Notes under the pieces: generated by a model | The model's database searches: none | Told to the model about the DNA's origin: nothing | Seen by the model: the letters and a program-made list of their open reading frames with translations, nothing else | Source: Onstottus_B arcticum | Lineage (GTDB): Bacteria; Acidobacteriota; Blastocatellia; UBA7656 | DNA length: 64,000 bases | NCBI GenBank assembly: GCA_038040485.1 | Contig: JBBPIE010000003.1 | Coordinates: 1 to 64,000 of the forward strand | Reading direction: 5' to 3' | Shown here: positions 33,942-43,244 of the stretch, piece by piece | Numbering within the stretch: position 1 is the stretch's first letter | How the letters are laid out: each line of letters starts with the position of its first letter | Position numbers and translations under genes: made by a program

Positions 33942-34982
33942 CTAGGTAACAGCAATTGCTGCATCGACGGATGAATTCTTACAAGAGGCTGTTTGAACGA
34001 ATGGCCTGCGTCCCCTGCCGACCAAGTGAGCCACTTTCGCTACTTCAATATCTTCCAAACCGGCCTCAACGAGCCAGGATCGCAAAGTTGCAGGAGTTTG
34101 CGGTTTGTCATGTTTTGGTGAAAGCCAATCAAAGGTATCCAGCACCGCCCATTCATGGAGTTGTTGCTCGTTTAATGGTTGAACGCCTTCGTAATTGGCA
34201 ACTGGCACTAGCCGTCGAAGCGCACGCCCTATGCCAGGCAATCGCCCTAGCGCCCGGCTTATTGGCAGAATAAACGGCACACTGCGCTCGACCGTCTGAA
34301 AGAGGGTTGAGCGAGGTAATCTGCTAGTCATTGGACGCATCCAGTATTTCAAATGCAGCATAGAGGTCCAATGTCTCATGTAAATATCTACTGCGAGTTG
34401 TGCGCCGGACTTCAACAAGACTGGTAAAGCAAGCAAGGCGATACGTGGGTCTGGCGTATGCTGCAAAACACCAAAGCAATATATAAAGTCGAATCGAGCA
34501 CTTTGGAAAGGCAGCGCGTAAATGTCAGCTTGTAAAACATGAAGCTTAGGATGTAAAGCAAAGTTCCGCCAGCAGGCATCCACAGCTTCCGAATAATCAA
34601 TTGCTATCACCTGGGCGCCTGAAGATAGCGCCACTTCAGCAAACCGCCCCGCGCCGCAGCCGGCATCCAGCACGGTCGCTCCCGCCAATGATTCCGCAGG
34701 CCAGTCTGTCTGGCGGAAGAACCGATCACGGGAAATATTGGTGCCGGTGTAGCTATCGAGTTGCGTCCGCTGAAAGCGCTGCCATTGAAAGCCAAAGCTG
34801 CTTGCATAATTATCCGATTGGACAAAGCGCGGAATGAAACCCCTGATGGGGAAGATAGCCTGACAACCAGAGCACTCAAGTTTCCCCGCTTCTATCTCCC
34901 CCTCTGTTTCCTGCGCCTCAATAAGTGAAAGCGAGCCTTTACACTTCGGACAATGTAGTAATGATATGAGGGACAATTTCAT
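33942..34982 (-). CDS. SAM-dependent methyltransferase with zinc-ribbon N-terminus
   Basis: A 346-residue protein. CPKCKG and CSGCQ near the start form a Trm112-like zinc ribbon, followed by a class I methyltransferase: TVLDAGCGAGRFAE around residue 103, IAIDYSEAVD, then FDFIYCFGVLQHTP. The C-terminus is rich in hydrophobic and basic residues. It begins with ATGA overlapping the AsnB stop, so translation is coupled. It probably methylates a sugar or sugar acid of this polysaccharide. Confidence 0.87.
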   Translation of the reverse strand: MKLSLISLLHCPKCKGSLSLIEAQETEGEIEAGKLECSGCQAIFPIRGFIPRFVQSDNYASSFGFQWQRFQRTQLDSYTGTNISRDRFFRQTDWPAESLAGATVLDAGCGAGRFAEVALSSGAQVIAIDYSEAVDACWRNFALHPKLHVLQADIYALPFQSARFDFIYCFGVLQHTPDPRIALLALPVLLKSGAQLAVDIYMRHWTSMLHLKYWMRPMTSRLPRSTLFQTVERSVPFILPISRALGRLPGIGRALRRLVPVANYEGVQPLNEQQLHEWAVLDTFDWLSPKHDKPQTPATLRSWLVEAGLEDIEVAKVAHLVGRGRRPFVQTASCKNSSVDAAIAVT

Positions 34983-36910
34983 AAGTAAGTCTCAGCCCAA
35001 ACCTCAAAGATCAACAATGTGTAGAGGCGATTGCTCGCATTGATCTGTCCGGCCTGGTGGCGCTTTAACAGAGAAGTTACTTCGTTCGGGTTGAAGAGGC
35101 CGCGCCGTCGCACGCGCTGAGGACTCAAAACAGATTCAAGATACTCTCCCGCCCTGCCGCGAAACCATGCATCTAAGGGAACATTGAAGCCGCGCTTGGG
35201 TCGGCGCAGGAGATCAATTGGGACGAGGTCAGATACCGCCTGCCGCAATAGGTGTTTTAGATTCATTGAACGACTGCCAGGCACTTTCACATCTATAGAT
35301 AGCCCTGCTAGATATTCCACTAACTTCCAATCGAGAAACGGACATCGTGCCTCCACAGAAGCCGCCATCGTCATACGGTCCACTTTAGCCATCATCTCGT
35401 CGGGTAACCAGATAAGTATATCCATGCAGTTTTGCTGTAGGGCTGATCTATGGATGCCCTTGGTTTGAATCTTACCTTCTATAAAGCTTGCTGTAGATTC
35501 AAAACTAAAGCTGGCGCTGGCCGCAGAGCTATATAATAGTCGCTTCTCGATTTCAGAGAACCCGCTAGCCCAACCTAGACGGCGTTGTCCGAGGCTGCGC
35601 CGAGCGTTGCTGGCGAAACGCGCTATCCGATTAGACCATCGGCCCACGGGATTATCTATCCGCACGGACAGCATTCTGGCAGGAGCAGTTAGCACGCGGT
35701 CTACAGCTATCGGTAGACGTCTATATCTCTCGGCCCATTCCTCATAAATGTATTGGCCATATCCCATGAACACTTCGTCGCCGCCATCACCTGTCAGGAC
35801 AACAGTCACGTGCTCACGAGCCGCTTTAGAAATTAGAAACGTTGGTATAGCCGCAGAGATACCCAAGGGCTCATCTGCATAGTGAACGATCTCATTTACA
35901 GTTTCGATAATGTCGGGGCTGACTAGAAATTCATGGTGACGAGTGTTGCAATGTTTGGCGAGAATCCGCGCATAAGGCAACTCGTTATGAGTGCTTGGCC
36001 CCTGAAAGCCTATAGAGAACGTATCAACGGGCTGCTGCTTGATCCGGCTCATTATGGCAACGACAGCGCTGGAATCAAGCCCGCCACTGAGGAAGGCCCC
36101 CAGCGGCACTTCAGCAATGAGTCGTTTTTCGACGGCATCGAATAGCAGGCGCCGCACTTCGGCCACTGCCTCCTGCTCAGAAGCGTGGTGGTTGTCGACT
36201 AGCTTGAGGTAATCCCAATATTGGCTTATGCGCGCTCCGTCCGCATCACATTCCAGCAAATACCCGGCTGGTAGCTTGCGAATCGCCTTGAAAATACTAT
36301 AGGGCGCAGGGATAACCTGTAACGATAAATAGTGATGCAATGCTTCGAAATCTAAATCCTTACCTACGCGCGGGTCTTGCAGGATGGGTTTGATCTCTGA
36401 GCCGAAGATCAACGCGTCGCCGAGATCAGCGAAATAGAGAGGCTTCTTTCCCAAGCGGTCGCGAGCGATCACCAGTCGCCCGGATTTCGAATTAGAGCCT
36501 TTTGCCGACCTTTGAGGGCGTTGATCGTAGATGGCAAAGGCAAACATTCCGTCCAGGTGCTCTACACAGCCAGGGCCATATTCTTCGTACAGGTGCAGGA
36601 TTACCTCTGTATCGCTGCGCGTCCGCAGGCGATGACCCTTCTTGATCACTTCCTCGCGCAGTTCTTGATAGTTGTATATCTCGCCGTTGAAGACAATCCA
36701 GATTGATTCATCCTCATTACATATAGGCTGCTGGCCGCCTGCCACGTCAATAATGCTCAAACGGCGCGTAGCAAGACCCACGCCGGGAGCTATGTAACAT
36801 CCTGCATCATCAGGTCCACGGTGACGGAGTGTCTCTCTCATTCGAGTCAACAACTCAGGCGCTACCGTATGATTCGTCCCATACTCAAAAATGCCGCAGA
36901 TACCGCACAT
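34979..36910 (-). CDS. asnB: Asparagine synthase-like amidotransferase (glutamine-hydrolysing)
   Basis: A 643-residue protein with both domains intact. The N-terminal glutaminase starts MCGICG, so Cys2 is the nucleophile after Met removal; an ATG five codons earlier is rejected for this reason. GLATRRLSIID and IVFNGEIYNYQEL follow. The synthetase domain has the ATP loop LSGGLDSSAVVA near residue 270. Cluster-borne members of this family often amidate sugar carboxyls rather than aspartate. It overlaps the methyltransferase after it. Confidence 0.9.
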   Translation of the reverse strand: MCGICGIFEYGTNHTVAPELLTRMRETLRHRGPDDAGCYIAPGVGLATRRLSIIDVAGGQQPICNEDESIWIVFNGEIYNYQELREEVIKKGHRLRTRSDTEVILHLYEEYGPGCVEHLDGMFAFAIYDQRPQRSAKGSNSKSGRLVIARDRLGKKPLYFADLGDALIFGSEIKPILQDPRVGKDLDFEALHHYLSLQVIPAPYSIFKAIRKLPAGYLLECDADGARISQYWDYLKLVDNHHASEQEAVAEVRRLLFDAVEKRLIAEVPLGAFLSGGLDSSAVVAIMSRIKQQPVDTFSIGFQGPSTHNELPYARILAKHCNTRHHEFLVSPDIIETVNEIVHYADEPLGISAAIPTFLISKAAREHVTVVLTGDGGDEVFMGYGQYIYEEWAERYRRLPIAVDRVLTAPARMLSVRIDNPVGRWSNRIARFASNARRSLGQRRLGWASGFSEIEKRLLYSSAASASFSFESTASFIEGKIQTKGIHRSALQQNCMDILIWLPDEMMAKVDRMTMAASVEARCPFLDWKLVEYLAGLSIDVKVPGSRSMNLKHLLRQAVSDLVPIDLLRRPKRGFNVPLDAWFRGRAGEYLESVLSPQRVRRRGLFNPNEVTSLLKRHQAGQINASNRLYTLLIFEVWAETYL

Positions 36911-36961
36911 TGTTAATCCTGCCAAATCTAACTCGAAATTCTCTTTAATGTGTACAGCAAA

Positions 36962-38089
36962 TTACAACCAGGGTGGCTTTGGCCGCGGACCTAAACTCCC
37001 CTCCATGTGTTTCAAACAATCAACAAAGTAAGGGGCAACTGCTTCAATCGAAATTCGATTTCCCATTGCACGAGCATTTGCTTTAAAACGCGCCCAATCT
37101 GTTCTTCTACTCAGGAAGGACTCTAAACACTCACGCAAGTTATCGATGTCCTCGGCATGAAATACATATCCGTTTGTGCCGCCCTGAACAAGATCAGATG
37201 CGCCACAACGATCTGAAACAATAACAGGCACTCCCACGGAGAAAGCTTCATTCACAACCAGCCCCCAACCATCCCACCGAGAAGGCAAGACCAGCAAATC
37301 GGCTGTCGCCAACCGGGCCTGGATTTGGTCGGGAGGTATTACCCCCTCAAAAACGACACGCTCCTCAAACCCTGCAGAACGTACCAACGCCTGCAAAGCC
37401 TGTCTATAGTCTCCAGTGCCAATTATAGTCAAATGAAGCGACTGGTATTTAGCAAAGAGCGGCTGCATAGCTTTCAATAAGATATCCAGTCCTTTGCGCC
37501 GAATGATTTGACCAATGAAGATTATTTCAGTTCCACCTTTTTTTGCTTGGCACTCTACGTCATTCTGCGAGGAATGATTAGCTCGGAAATAGCCGAAGGG
37601 ATAAACTCGCTCTGGATGAAAACCCAGCTTCGTAAAATAGACAGCGGCAAGGCGCGACACAGCTAGTAACCCCTTTGCACGCTTAGCAACAAAAGCGCCG
37701 AATGCGTGACGCGCTAACCGCTTGATACTAGATCGAGTTTTCCCAGGATCTGGAGCTTCCGCATAGATAGCAAAGGTGGCTCCCGTCAACCCAAGTACAC
37801 ACAGTGCCGCTGCAAACGCTGGCTCGGCCCAGATGCCATTGACTACATGTACTCGATCCTTTTGCAGCCATGCGGCACGCAGGGCTTTTCCGAAAGAGTA
37901 TTTAGCTTCTAATGTGAGACAACGATAGTTCCGCTGCTGGCTCTCTTTCCACCCTATCTGCATCCTATGGATTGGAAGCCCCCTCGCAAAAATAACTTGC
38001 AGGTCTACCTCGTCGGACGCTGCTAGAGCTTTGAACAAGTCATCCTGATAAAAGGATGGCGCATCCATCCAGACAGTGAGTCGCAGCAT
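36962..38089 (-). CDS. Glycosyltransferase family 4
   Basis: A 375-residue GT-B enzyme. The N-terminal domain starts LRLTVWMDAPSFYQDDLF; the C-terminal domain has IIFIGQIIRRKGLDILLKAM and the donor site SRWDGWGLVVNEAFSVGVPVIVSD. The region is AT-rich. It lies four bases after the Wzy stop, so the two are co-transcribed. Specificity is unknown. Confidence 0.87.
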   Translation of the reverse strand: MLRLTVWMDAPSFYQDDLFKALAASDEVDLQVIFARGLPIHRMQIGWKESQQRNYRCLTLEAKYSFGKALRAAWLQKDRVHVVNGIWAEPAFAAALCVLGLTGATFAIYAEAPDPGKTRSSIKRLARHAFGAFVAKRAKGLLAVSRLAAVYFTKLGFHPERVYPFGYFRANHSSQNDVECQAKKGGTEIIFIGQIIRRKGLDILLKAMQPLFAKYQSLHLTIIGTGDYRQALQALVRSAGFEERVVFEGVIPPDQIQARLATADLLVLPSRWDGWGLVVNEAFSVGVPVIVSDRCGASDLVQGGTNGYVFHAEDIDNLRECLESFLSRRTDWARFKANARAMGNRISIEAVAPYFVDCLKHMEGSLGPRPKPPWL

Positions 38090-38093
38090 TAGC

Positions 38094-39473
38094 TTAGTCC
38101 GTATACTTAGAAATGTGCTGGTAAGGTACAGGGATGTATGTATTGGGCTTTGAGCGTTTTGGAATGATCCGATGAAGGATAACGATAACGGCCAGCGGCA
38201 TCATGTTAACCAGCGTGAAGACGATTAGCGACATTAACCCATCCCTGTATATCTGTATAAGATTGCAAGCTATTAAAAGATAACCGAACCGTAAGACGGA
38301 AAAATAGTTTGCCCGGTAAGCCCGAAAGTAGATGCGCGCTAACCAGTAAGCGAATAAATAAGAGAGCAGAACAATACCTATGTACCCAAAGTTAAGATAA
38401 AACTCGCCCATAAAACTCATAACCATCCCTAGTACATCCATAGGACGCCCTGGAGTCGAGAAATCTTTAAGATAATCAGCAATACCAGGCTTCTCAGGCC
38501 ACCACTGCCTCGGCAATGGTGCAGTGACTATTGCCAAGTATGTAGTTCCATAATAGAACTTACCTCCGCGATCAATTAGAGTGAGAGAAGATGCAAACTG
38601 ATCCAGAAGTGTCTCATCGCCATGCTTACCGGCCATTGCCTCGCTAATTGTCTGCGTTGAGACATCCTTAATCTCGCTAAAGGTTGCGCCTGTTTGAGTC
38701 ATCCGGCCGATTTGCTTCAAAGGAAAGAAAAGCACCAGGGTGACAATCATCATGACTACAATAATAGTGGAAGGCCACTTTCTCCCGCGCCGATCAAGAT
38801 ATATCTGGATTAATAGAATCAACGGAACAATGAAGCGAACACGCGAAGAACCCTGAATGGCTATGATAGCCAAATAAATCAAGATCGGTGTTAATAGCCA
38901 CCAACGAAAGCCATACCAATATATGAGCGCCAGAAGCGCAAGGCCAGCCCAAGTCATGGTTATTAAAGGCCAGCTCGACTCCTGCCATTCCCCTAAGTCT
39001 ATTTCTGGCCTTTCTAATCCGGGGATATTTCCTAACAATAACAACCCAACAATACCGATAGGCAAGGCAAGCAAAGCAACACGCCAGATATGCTGCAGTG
39101 ATAGAGTAATAGGTTGCGGGTTATTCTGACGCGGTTGGTTTTGATGCTTTTTATTATCAATTACAGAGGCCCTTATCCACGCGATGGTCATAATGATTAG
39201 CGTTAGATCAGCTAAGACGGTCGCCCTAACAATCTCCACCTCACTAACTGGTTCCCAGACCCCGGGCAATTGACTGAACAAGGTCTCGGCGCCTGCCAAA
39301 ATTGCGAGCAAACGAGAGGGGACAACAAGAGCATGGAAAATAAGGTAAGTAATAGCCGGATGCGAATGGGCAAGCCGACCGTACCGCAGAAGCAGAACCG
39401 AGCAAAGAACGAGAACGAACAAGTCTACGATAAGAGCCGTTGGTAAATCTTCGTATGTTATCAACTCAAACAA
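38094..39473 (-). CDS. Wzy-like O-antigen/oligosaccharide polymerase
   Basis: A 459-residue polytopic membrane protein with about eleven predicted helices. It has a large periplasmic loop after the middle (WWPEKPGIADYLKDFSTPG, which includes a conserved WPEKP segment), then GEFYLNFGYIGIVLLSYLF, as in the oligosaccharide repeat-unit polymerase family. It would join lipid-linked repeat units at the periplasmic face. A TTG start follows GGAGTGAGTGAACT. Sequence conservation in this family is low, so the call rests on topology and on its place beside glycosyltransferases. Confidence 0.78.
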   Translation of the reverse strand: MFELITYEDLPTALIVDLFVLVLCSVLLLRYGRLAHSHPAITYLIFHALVVPSRLLAILAGAETLFSQLPGVWEPVSEVEIVRATVLADLTLIIMTIAWIRASVIDNKKHQNQPRQNNPQPITLSLQHIWRVALLALPIGIVGLLLLGNIPGLERPEIDLGEWQESSWPLITMTWAGLALLALIYWYGFRWWLLTPILIYLAIIAIQGSSRVRFIVPLILLIQIYLDRRGRKWPSTIIVVMMIVTLVLFFPLKQIGRMTQTGATFSEIKDVSTQTISEAMAGKHGDETLLDQFASSLTLIDRGGKFYYGTTYLAIVTAPLPRQWWPEKPGIADYLKDFSTPGRPMDVLGMVMSFMGEFYLNFGYIGIVLLSYLFAYWLARIYFRAYRANYFSVLRFGYLLIACNLIQIYRDGLMSLIVFTLVNMMPLAVIVILHRIIPKRSKPNTYIPVPYQHISKYTD

Positions 39474-39517
39474 AGTTCACTCACTCCGTTATTCCCAACA
39501 TCAACTCGCAGAGCCGA

Positions 39518-40762
39518 CTACGATATTGGAGCGACCATTTGGTAGTACGCTTCCCTTATTCCAACCTTGAAACGCTCCCAGGTGAAAAGCCGCGCTCGTG
39601 CTGCCGCGGCTTCCCCCATCGCGGCTAGTTCGTCGCGATGGTCCAAACCCCAGATTAGTCGCTCAGCTATCGCTTCGGCGCTTCGGATCGGTATGAGGAA
39701 TCCCTGAGCGCCCTGGTCTATCAGATCCGCGGCGCCCGTGTTGTTGGTTGCAATCACCGGGACGCCGCACGCCATCGCCTCCAGAATCACGAGACCAAAG
39801 CCTTCTGCCAGGGATGGCAGAACGAAAACGTCAGCACTGTGCAATTCATTGGCCAGTCGTGTGCCTGAGAACCCCTCTTTGATTCTCATATTCAGATCGC
39901 CGTATCCGGCCATCAATTCCTTATCGAGCTGACCTCGAGTGTAGAGTGTCAGTTGGACTTTTCGCGGCGGCTTCATCAGGCGAACAGCGTCAAGCAGGTA
40001 AGATATCCCTTTCCGTTGTATTAGGCTGCCAACAAAGGCGACATTGAAAGTGGCATTGTTGTCAGGAGGACGCTCGCGCTTAGTGTAGGTAGCGCTGTCG
40101 ACGCCGTAGGGGACAACTCTTATCCTGTCGCGCGGCGCGCCGTGCGCGGCAAGCGTATCGGCTGCAAAGCTGCAGGGCGCAATCCAACCATTGGCCAGTT
40201 GGGGCTCTTCGCACAGTTCCTGAAACTGCTGTTCGGACAGGGAGAGTTCGTACTCGGCTCGGAGCGACGACCGGGCACGTGGCGTCCGCTCCAGCTCTTC
40301 CAACAGCAGTTCGCGTTGTGTCTTTGGATGAGCCTGAATCTGAAACAAAATCCGATGAGCTACTCTCTGCCCCTCCCCCTTGAAAGCTTCGATCCCGTAG
40401 TAGTTGTAGCTGACTAGCGCCGCGCCACTGTTCAGAGCCAGTTGCCGGGCCCGTCTGCCAAGCGCTCGGTCCTTCGCCCGGTTCAGTTTGAGGATCGGTA
40501 CTAACTTCATCCCAAGAAATGCGGCCATCGCGCGCTTAGATACTTCAACACGGGAGCTAGGCAGCCCGGCGCAGGACCTTGCAGACACCAGCGATCGTCC
40601 AAGTAGGCCGCCTACGGTCGATGAGAACCACTGCGTATCGGCGGGCCAGTACATATCGGTGACCATCACTTGAAGTAAGCCGCCTTCGTGAAGCGCTAAG
40701 GGCAATTGGTAATGGTCGCGAGCGCCCGCCAGAACAACAACCGCCTTAGGATATGGTTGCAT
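39518..40762 (-). CDS. Glycosyltransferase family 4
   Basis: A 414-residue GT-B enzyme. The N-terminal AVVVLAGARDHYQLPLALHEGG leads to an unusual helical segment; the C-terminal domain has AFVGSLIQRKGISYLLDAV and donor site SLAEGFGLVILEAMACGVPVIATN. Base composition returns toward the high-GC flanks here. No ribosome-binding site stands out. Donor and acceptor cannot be told. Confidence 0.88.
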   Translation of the reverse strand: MQPYPKAVVVLAGARDHYQLPLALHEGGLLQVMVTDMYWPADTQWFSSTVGGLLGRSLVSARSCAGLPSSRVEVSKRAMAAFLGMKLVPILKLNRAKDRALGRRARQLALNSGAALVSYNYYGIEAFKGEGQRVAHRILFQIQAHPKTQRELLLEELERTPRARSSLRAEYELSLSEQQFQELCEEPQLANGWIAPCSFAADTLAAHGAPRDRIRVVPYGVDSATYTKRERPPDNNATFNVAFVGSLIQRKGISYLLDAVRLMKPPRKVQLTLYTRGQLDKELMAGYGDLNMRIKEGFSGTRLANELHSADVFVLPSLAEGFGLVILEAMACGVPVIATNNTGAADLIDQGAQGFLIPIRSAEAIAERLIWGLDHRDELAAMGEAAAARARLFTWERFKVGIREAYYQMVAPIS

Positions 40763-40881
40763 ATGCTCTACGTCACCTGGGATTCAGCTATCTGCGCTTT
40801 TCCGAACGGTCTTTCATGGTGACGCGTCAAATGTTCCACGGCGGGCGTGTCTTGCGCCATTCGCAACCGACAACCGCACGT

Positions 40882-42009
40882 TCAAATTAATGACAAGAAG
40901 TGTCGCCGGAGTTGAGCTGCCGCACGCGGCCAAGTGAACGACTCCGCGCGGAGCTTTCCACGCTTGCTAAGGAGTTCCCGCATTCTCGAGTCTTTCAGAA
41001 GAGCATCAAGGGCCTCAACCTGCTCAGCAACGGATGAAGGTGATGCGAGTAGCGCTGCATCGCCGGCCACTTCCGGCAGCGAAGTGGAGTTGCTCGCGAC
41101 TACTGCAGTGCCGCGCGCCATCGCTTCAAGAACCGGAAGGCCGAACCCTTCATAAAGTGAAGGGAACCAGACGACCTGCGCTGCATCGTAAAGCGCGCAT
41201 AAAACCTCGTCATTAACAAAACCCGTAAGTCTCGCGGATTCCCCCAAGGCTCTACCCGGCCCTAAGTAGTCTGGTTCGCAATGACCGGCGACGACTAACT
41301 GAACCTCCGGGTGCATTTGATGAACGAGAGGCCAAGCTCTCAAAACAAGATCCGCGTTCTTTCGATAATTCAGTCCGCCCGGCAAAAGCACGAAGGGGCG
41401 GTCAATCAACTCAAACTCCTTCAACGCCTGTTTGCCTACTGCGGAAATCGGCAAGAAGAAACACGGTGACACCGCGTTATGCACAACGCGCAGGCGTGAA
41501 CGGAGAGTTGGAAAAAAATGCGCGAGCCGCTCCGCCGAAAAGTGAGAAACCGTATGAATCAGATCAGCTTTTCTCGAAAGAATACGGTAAATCAATTCCG
41601 ATTTGAGCCGCTCTCGGTAGAATAGCCAGCGATGCGGGAGCGCATCGCTTTCAAAGATCGCCGCATCGTGCAGCGTCACCACCAGCTTCGCCCGGCGCGT
41701 CGGCACGTAAGAGTCGTACGTGCAGTAAACGATTTCGGCATCGGGCCAGTAATGCTCGGCTAAGGGTCTTCCGGTAAACACCCAATGCGCTTGCTGGCGC
41801 GACGTGTCGCGGTTGAAGAAGTGATACGCGAACTCCGTCCAGGGCGCGCCGACTTTGTGAACGACTTTGCGATGGTCTTCCGGGTCGACCAGGATGTGCA
41901 GCGTGTCTTCTGTGACTTGCGCGAGATGCTCGGTGATCTGCCGGGCGACTCGCCCATGCCCGGTTGATCCGTAGATATTGCGCAGGTGAACATAAGCAAG
42001 AATATTCAT
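40882..42009 (-). CDS. Glycosyltransferase family 4 (GT1-like)
   Basis: A 375-residue GT-B enzyme with NILAYVHLRNIYGSTGHGRVAR at the start (the GxG near the nucleotide-binding edge), VVTLHDAAIFESD, LLPGGLNYRKNADLVLRAW and donor site SLYEGFGLPVLEAMARGTAVVASN. It overlaps the end of the GT2 gene by four bases (ATGA), so it is translated together with it. Specificity is unknown. Confidence 0.88.
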   Translation of the reverse strand: MNILAYVHLRNIYGSTGHGRVARQITEHLAQVTEDTLHILVDPEDHRKVVHKVGAPWTEFAYHFFNRDTSRQQAHWVFTGRPLAEHYWPDAEIVYCTYDSYVPTRRAKLVVTLHDAAIFESDALPHRWLFYRERLKSELIYRILSRKADLIHTVSHFSAERLAHFFPTLRSRLRVVHNAVSPCFFLPISAVGKQALKEFELIDRPFVLLPGGLNYRKNADLVLRAWPLVHQMHPEVQLVVAGHCEPDYLGPGRALGESARLTGFVNDEVLCALYDAAQVVWFPSLYEGFGLPVLEAMARGTAVVASNSTSLPEVAGDAALLASPSSVAEQVEALDALLKDSRMRELLSKRGKLRAESFTWPRAAAQLRRHFLSLI

Positions 42010-43244
42010 TTCTGGCAGGATACGGAATTCGTCAGCACCGAATCAGTTTTCATCGCGGCATCAAGCGCGCTGTTATAAACTGGGCGACCGGTAACGCGAT
42101 GCTGCGCTCGGCGAATTCTACCCCTTAGCATACTCAAATATGGCCAGAGGCCTAACTGGCGAGATACTTTTCGAACTTTACCCATACTCTGTTTGCGCTT
42201 CATATCTAACTCTTTCGCCTTGAGCCTGATTCGCGCCTGCTGTGCTTGCGGCAGTTCGTTGACGAACTCCCACCACTGTTCATACAGGACAGATACATCA
42301 ATTAAAGTTCCTGCTTTCTCCTTTTGAATTATCTCCTGATAGTTTGCCAGCAGGTATTTTTCTATATCCAGATGCGCGCTCGAAAGACGATCTCCCACCA
42401 TTTTTTGAATCGCAAGGAAGTCATCAATAATAAGGTTTGTGACCGTATCCAATGGAAGTGGTGTATGCGTGAATGCTTCAACACCCAGAGTAGCGAGGTA
42501 TTTCTTATGGCCGTTAATCAAAAGGCTCATATGGTTGCCACTCATTGAGCCACAAAGCAAGGAGAGCGGCCGGTCGAGGTATACCATGTCATCCGTGTAG
42601 GCGCACAGCAAAAAGGCGGAGGTATAATCCGGCGCAAGAGGGAAGAACATGTGCTGGTGGCGGCTTCGAATCCTCTCAGCCACATCGGCGCGATAGCAAC
42701 TGTTTAAAGCGCACGGCAGATGCGTTAATGAGACTTCAAACCTGGCGTACGCTTCCGCCAGTTTTTTGGAGTCCCATAGCTTGCAATCGCCTGTGAACTC
42801 TCCTGGAGAAAGTATGCCAGGAGAGTGATACGATGTGTCTTCATACCAAAAGATCACTTCGTCATGGCCGCGGAATTCCTGAATTGTCTGGCGCAATAAA
42901 GCCAGTGCGCTCGGTCGCATAATTTCTCTATCGGTCAGTATCAACACGTACCGGCCCAAAACGTGCAGTGTGGCAAACTCCCAATGGTCAGGCATGCTCA
43001 ATTGAGATTCGGGACGAATATATCGAACTCTCGTGTCGGCAGAGTACCTGGCGACAACTTCTTTGAGGCAACCGTTTGCAGAGTTATCGGAAACGATTAA
43101 TTCAAAATCTAAAAATGTCTGCCACAGCACGCTCTGAATCGCTTCCTCAAACAGGTTCGAGCGCCCTATCGTAGGCAGCACGATTGAAAAGATTGGGCTA
43201 CCGATTTTCTTTTCGCTCGCAGAGCTGCTAGATGTTTTCAACAC
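42006..43244 (-). CDS. Glycosyltransferase family 2
   Basis: A 412-residue GT-A enzyme. FSIVLPTIGRSNLFEEAIQSVL opens the domain, then FELIVSDNSANG and the YVLILTDREIM segment, where a D-x-E replaces the usual DxD. A long C-terminal helical basic tail (about residues 330-390) may hold it at the membrane. A GTG start is chosen as GGAGAG lies five bases upstream and it overlaps the flippase 3' end; a TTG ten codons earlier is an alternative. The gene is visibly AT-rich. Confidence 0.8.
   Translation of the reverse strand: MLKTSSSSASEKKIGSPIFSIVLPTIGRSNLFEEAIQSVLWQTFLDFELIVSDNSANGCLKEVVARYSADTRVRYIRPESQLSMPDHWEFATLHVLGRYVLILTDREIMRPSALALLRQTIQEFRGHDEVIFWYEDTSYHSPGILSPGEFTGDCKLWDSKKLAEAYARFEVSLTHLPCALNSCYRADVAERIRSRHQHMFFPLAPDYTSAFLLCAYTDDMVYLDRPLSLLCGSMSGNHMSLLINGHKKYLATLGVEAFTHTPLPLDTVTNLIIDDFLAIQKMVGDRLSSAHLDIEKYLLANYQEIIQKEKAGTLIDVSVLYEQWWEFVNELPQAQQARIRLKAKELDMKRKQSMGKVRKVSRQLGLWPYLSMLRGRIRRAQHRVTGRPVYNSALDAAMKTDSVLTNSVSCQK

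Noticed and set aside
34979..36910. AsnB as a lasso-peptide cyclase partner of the PqqD/HprK/nucleotidyltransferase genes
   Set aside because: It has a full glutaminase domain starting at MCGICG, overlaps a sugar methyltransferase, and is about 24 kb from the PqqD fusion within the glycan operon. An amidotransferase for the polysaccharide is the simpler reading.
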